Origin: Actinomycetes bacterium
GTDB lineage: Bacteria > Actinomycetota > Acidimicrobiia > Acidimicrobiales > Acidimicrobiaceae
Assembly: GCA_021833085.1 (NCBI GenBank)
Contig: JAKBGL010000032.1
Coordinates: 1-10,037, forward strand
Length of the DNA: 10,037 bases
Direction: 5' to 3'
Position 1 is the stretch's first letter, and the number at the start of each line of letters is the position of its first letter. Under the pieces are notes generated by a model that saw only the letters and a list, made by a program, of their open reading frames with translations, searched no databases and was not told the origin of the DNA. Made by a program: the position numbers and the translations under genes. Shown here in pieces: positions 7,084 to 10,037 of the stretch.

Positions 7084-7977
7084 CTACCCTTGATCTTTTG
7101 GTTTTCTCTCCGAGCGAGTGAACTCTCGTTCAAGATCGTCCATAGTGAGGGGTTCAGGGTCGGCGCCGATCTCTTCATATCGATTCGCTCGTATGACTAT
7201 GGCTATTGAGGTCCCCCAAAGTATCCCAAGTGATATGAGTTTTGATAACCCGCCCGCAAGCTCTTGGTCTGCTACTGCTGAGATACCAAGGGCGGAGATA
7301 TGTGCTGCATAGACGGGGTAGAAGGAGTGACGTGCGAAGATTAGAACGAATGCAGGGAAAGACGGTATAAGACTCTGTGCAAATAAGTAGATTACTCGAC
7401 CCATTGTTGACATCTGACGTACTCCAGGCATAAGGCCGAGCGCAGCGATCCACATCACCGCTCCGGCGGCAATAAGTTCAGCATGTAGCGAAGTTCGAAA
7501 TAGAGTATTTTTTGATTGCTCAGTTACGATGCTCGAGAGCATTGACGCCACTATGGAACTGGAGAAGATAAAAGTAGACAGAATAGGGCGGGTGGCGTGA
7601 GTTAGGATTAGGTCGGTAGATCGATGACGAGTTAGCTTTACCACCAACCACCGTGGAAGCCCGAGTAACATCAAAGGAACCGCTACCAACATAATAAGTA
7701 GGTTCTGTCCGAGATACGCCGTGACGGAGTAGAGACGAGCAAGGTTCTCTATTGGGTAGTTGGTGAGAAGAACAAGCACTACTACGCCGAGTGTGAACCT
7801 TCGACGTTGGGTTTTTGTCGAATACAAAGAGAGGTACCCTCTCTTGCTGTAGGTTCGACCAATGTACCTAGCCTGCTTTCTCCCATAGTGGTAAAGTGAG
7901 AAGAGGTAGGCCGATAACAGTCCAACTCCAGACGCTAAAGATACATAGTTAATCGATACTTCGAATGGTCCTGTCAT
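7084..7977 (-). CDS. ctaG: CtaG-like (caa3_CtaG family) cytochrome c oxidase assembly protein, divergent
   Basis: A 297-residue polytopic membrane protein with about seven hydrophobic segments (near 10-30, 61-73, 88-107, 131-150, 164-181, 193-216, 244-262) and a charged C-terminal tail. The order of features fits PF09678 (caa3_CtaG), proteins needed to build the CuA/caa3-type oxidase. They are a basic stretch after the first helix, the QNLLIMLVAVPLMLLGLP helix (91-108), His165 with AAGAVMW, then FYPVYA and DQELAGGL (237-244). Family members usually read HMVQHLLL in the third helix; here the equivalent residues are Tyr88 and Asn92, so both histidines are missing. It may have lost metal or heme handling, or belong to a side branch. 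The ATG at 7977 has only a weak ribosome binding site (AAGTGGG). Membership is fairly sure; the specific function is less so. No oxidase genes are visible nearby. Confidence 0.75.
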   Translation of the reverse strand: MTGPFEVSINYVSLASGVGLLSAYLFSLYHYGRKQARYIGRTYSKRGYLSLYSTKTQRRRFTLGVVVLVLLTNYPIENLARLYSVTAYLGQNLLIMLVAVPLMLLGLPRWLVVKLTRHRSTDLILTHATRPILSTFIFSSSIVASMLSSIVTEQSKNTLFRTSLHAELIAAGAVMWIAALGLMPGVRQMSTMGRVIYLFAQSLIPSFPAFVLIFARHSFYPVYAAHISALGISAVADQELAGGLSKLISLGILWGTSIAIVIRANRYEEIGADPEPLTMDDLEREFTRSERKPKDQG

Positions 7978-8110
7978 TCAACCCACTTAACGCCAGCTCG
8001 TTTACTACACTATCAAACGGATCGTGTAGCTCACAACTCTTAGCGTCATTAGCGTTGATAAACGTCTGATTGCGTAACATGAGCTATTCACCAAGGTCTA
8101 CGATTATGAG
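7978..8110. promoter_or_regulatory. Divergent intergenic region between ctaG and pafBC
   Basis: These 133 bases must contain the promoters of both the ctaG-typA transcript and pafBC. I see CTACAC (8005-8010) with its inverted copy GTGTAG (8024-8029) across 13 bases, a direct repeat of TAGCGT (8041-8046 and 8050-8055), and a small CGTT-GATA-AACG dyad (8053-8064). Any of these could be an operator, but none matches a site I can name. A minus-strand TTGTGA with a 17-base spacer before ATAGTG is a weak promoter candidate for ctaG. I cannot place a convincing promoter for pafBC. Confidence 0.3.
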
Positions 8111-10037
8111 ATGGCCTCTAACGACTCGTTTATGCATCTAGTCAATCTATTTGAGCTATTAACGTCTACTAAGCGCCCTTTGTCTTACGAAGAGATTGTC
8201 CAGGAGTTACCAGATCTTCCAAACGGTACAGCTGCAAAGAGGCAGGCCTTTGAGCGAGCTAAGAGTTCGTTGAAGTCTTTAGGGATACCGATCCATGTAA
8301 CTGAGTCCCCAACTAGTAAGGCACAAGGCTACATTATCTACAAGAAAGACTTGACTTTAGACGTGGAGTTTACTAAAGACGAGGAGGTGGCTTTGGCATT
8401 TGCTCTTAGCTCCGTTGGCTCTCCGTCTTTTGGTAGTACGGCCACATTGCGCAAGCTGGGACTTGACGAGAACCCTTCCCCACTGCGCGTTTTTTCTGGC
8501 GACATAGATGGCGTGTTCGTCGATCTGTTTCAAGCTATTGCTACCAAGACGCCGATATCTTTTCACTACGGATCTGAGGACAAGGAACGGGAGCTAAGTC
8601 CATATGGTCTGTTGAATAGGTGGGGCAGATGGTACCTTTTGGGACGTGAGAGTGAGAACTCTCCCATAAAGAGTTTTCGAGTCGATCGCATCTCTCAAGA
8701 GATTGAGACTAAAGAGACGGGAAGCTACATTACTAGACCAAGCGACTTTAAGATGGACGATCTTTTAAGTAAGGATCCGTGGAATATAAAGGTCTCCGAG
8801 CCGGAGACGGTTGTTGTGGGTTACCTTGGGGATGGAGCTGGGCTTGACTGGTTTTTTGCTAATAGGTCAGAGGTTGAGTTACCTAAGGATTATCAAGATC
8901 TAAATAACTCTGAGCGTAGTGTCCGAGCCGTTACCGTCTCCAACTGGGATATATTTCTCTCAGACACTATGGCTTTGGGTCCAACAGTTGAGATTCTGTC
9001 GCCCCTTTCGGCTAAGTCTTTGGCTGTATCTTGGCTTAAAGAGACGATATCAGCCTCGATGGCTCCGGTTTCGAGAACTAGTTCCGCAAAGTACGACGCT
9101 GAAATCAACAACCCTGTACCCAAAAAATTAAACGTATCTTCAAGACGGGCGATTCGTAGATTCGAGCTATTGTCTGAGATCTTACCTTACTTAGGTAGAA
9201 CTAAAGTGGCACAGATTTCTGATACTGCTATGAGGTTTCGAGTAAAGGAGGCTGAGCTCATCGAGGTTTTAGAGTACGCAGCTACCTGTGGACTTCCACC
9301 TTATACCCCAGATCAACTCTTTGAGATTATCGTTGATCCCGATGAAGACCTTATCGAAGTAAGAGTCGATAGTGCTTTAGCAAAACCCCGCAAGTTGGAC
9401 TTCTCTGAGGCGCTTTTACTCTCTGTTACAGCAAGGACTTTGATCAATATAGGCGTAAAGGATAGTGACCCACTGCGTTCGGCACTCGCTAAGCTCGGTT
9501 CTGCTATCTCGGAGATGGACCTAAACGACGAAGATCTTCTTGTCAAGGTGGACGACCCTCCTTTTCTAACGCAACTACAAAGTGCAGTCGCAGAAGGATC
9601 GATAGTCGAGGTCATCTACGAAGGAAACAGTGGTAAAAGAGAAAGAAAGCTTCGTCCTATCTTGTTGTTTGTCTACGACGGTAAGTGGTACGTTCGTGCT
9701 CTTGATCTAGAGATGCAACAAGTTAGGCACTTTGCATTAGAGAGGTTTGGATCACTCAAGGCGGATGAGTCTCACGGTGGGAAGGTGTACGTTTCAGAGG
9801 GGGCGTTAAGGTTTGATCCTTCGGATCCCTTTATGTTGAAAGACGAAGCGAAACAACTAATGGCATGGGTTAGCGTCTTTGGATTGAGAGTTCTTGACGT
9901 TGTACTGGGTACGTATCTGGAGGTACTTGACGAGTTGGGGGATAAGTCGTTGGTAAGACTAAGAGCGACTTCTCTTGAGTGGTTAAAGGCGATATTTTTG
10001 CGACTTGGTCCTCATATGGTCTTAGACGAATCCTCTT
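8111..10037 (+). CDS. pafBC: Fused PafB-PafC WYL-domain transcription regulator, 3' end beyond the window
   Basis: A single open frame of 642 codons with no stop before the edge; Arthrobacter-type PafBC fusions are not much longer, so little is missing. It contains two tandem units. Unit one has a winged helix-turn-helix (about 5-60, RPLSYEEIVQEL region), a WYL domain with ELSPYGLLNRWGRWYLLG centred on Trp174, and a WCX-like extension. Unit two has a second helix-turn-helix (about 341-400, RRAIRRFELLSEILPYL region), a second WYL domain with KWYVRA at Trp526 and FALERF, and the start of a second WCX. In mycobacteria PafB and PafC are separate, adjacent genes whose heterodimer activates the RecA-independent DNA damage response, so a DNA-binding activator in the cytoplasm is expected. 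The ATG at 8111 has only a weak AAGG upstream. An in-frame ATG at 8132 (MHLVNLFELL) is an alternative start. Confidence 0.93.
   Translation, partial: MASNDSFMHLVNLFELLTSTKRPLSYEEIVQELPDLPNGTAAKRQAFERAKSSLKSLGIPIHVTESPTSKAQGYIIYKKDLTLDVEFTKDEEVALAFALSSVGSPSFGSTATLRKLGLDENPSPLRVFSGDIDGVFVDLFQAIATKTPISFHYGSEDKERELSPYGLLNRWGRWYLLGRESENSPIKSFRVDRISQEIETKETGSYITRPSDFKMDDLLSKDPWNIKVSEPETVVVGYLGDGAGLDWFFANRSEVELPKDYQDLNNSERSVRAVTVSNWDIFLSDTMALGPTVEILSPLSAKSLAVSWLKETISASMAPVSRTSSAKYDAEINNPVPKKLNVSSRRAIRRFELLSEILPYLGRTKVAQISDTAMRFRVKEAELIEVLEYAATCGLPPYTPDQLFEIIVDPDEDLIEVRVDSALAKPRKLDFSEALLLSVTARTLINIGVKDSDPLRSALAKLGSAISEMDLNDEDLLVKVDDPPFLTQLQSAVAEGSIVEVIYEGNSGKRERKLRPILLFVYDGKWYVRALDLEMQQVRHFALERFGSLKADESHGGKVYVSEGALRFDPSDPFMLKDEAKQLMAWVSVFGLRVLDVVLGTYLEVLDELGDKSLVRLRATSLEWLKAIFLRLGPHMVLDESS

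Overview
The window looks like chromosomal DNA of an actinobacterium. The strongest clue is a fused PafB-PafC regulator at the right end, a family tied to actinobacteria. The Zwf and short-form Gnd proteins also look actinobacterial. Base composition is roughly balanced, with many A/T-ending codons, rather than the very high GC of Streptomyces or Mycobacterium. An acidimicrobial lineage (Acidimicrobiia) is my best guess, but that is inference. I see no tRNA, rRNA, insertion sequence, CRISPR array, phage gene or other sign of recent transfer.

Left part (about 190-3584, + strand): a tight operon of sugar-phosphate oxidation genes. It holds an aldose 1-epimerase-like protein, glucose-6-phosphate dehydrogenase (zwf, overlapping the epimerase stop by GTGA) and a short-form decarboxylating 6-phosphogluconate dehydrogenase (gnd). 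Together they cover anomer interconversion and the two oxidations of the oxidative pentose phosphate pathway; the lactonase step (pgl) is not in the window. In both dehydrogenases the positions that normally grip the NADP 2'-phosphate are changed towards an NAD-type site. The epimerase has no ATG, GTG or TTG at its expected 5' end. A possible minus-strand gene runs off the left edge (1-192), head to head with it.

Middle (3585-5160, + strand): a 152-base leader rich in alternative base pairing, some of it with the ribosome binding site. It precedes an UPF0104/YbhN-type membrane protein related to the membrane domain of lysylphosphatidylglycerol synthases. A small lipoprotein of unknown function follows, its start touching the membrane-protein stop.

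Right-middle (5192-7977, - strand): a CtaG-like polytopic membrane protein is followed by the ribosome-associated GTPase TypA/BipA, probably one transcript. It converges on the lipoprotein gene with only 31 bases between the stops and no evident terminator.

Right end (8111 to the edge, + strand): a nearly complete pafBC gene with two winged-helix/WYL units in one chain, a predicted DNA-damage-response transcription activator. It is divergent from ctaG across 133 bases.

Most of the window is well-known housekeeping content. I did not find a clear undescribed system. The points most worth a second look are the NAD-like cofactor sites, the CtaG-like protein without its signature histidines, the noncanonical epimerase start and the structured leader at 3593-3734.
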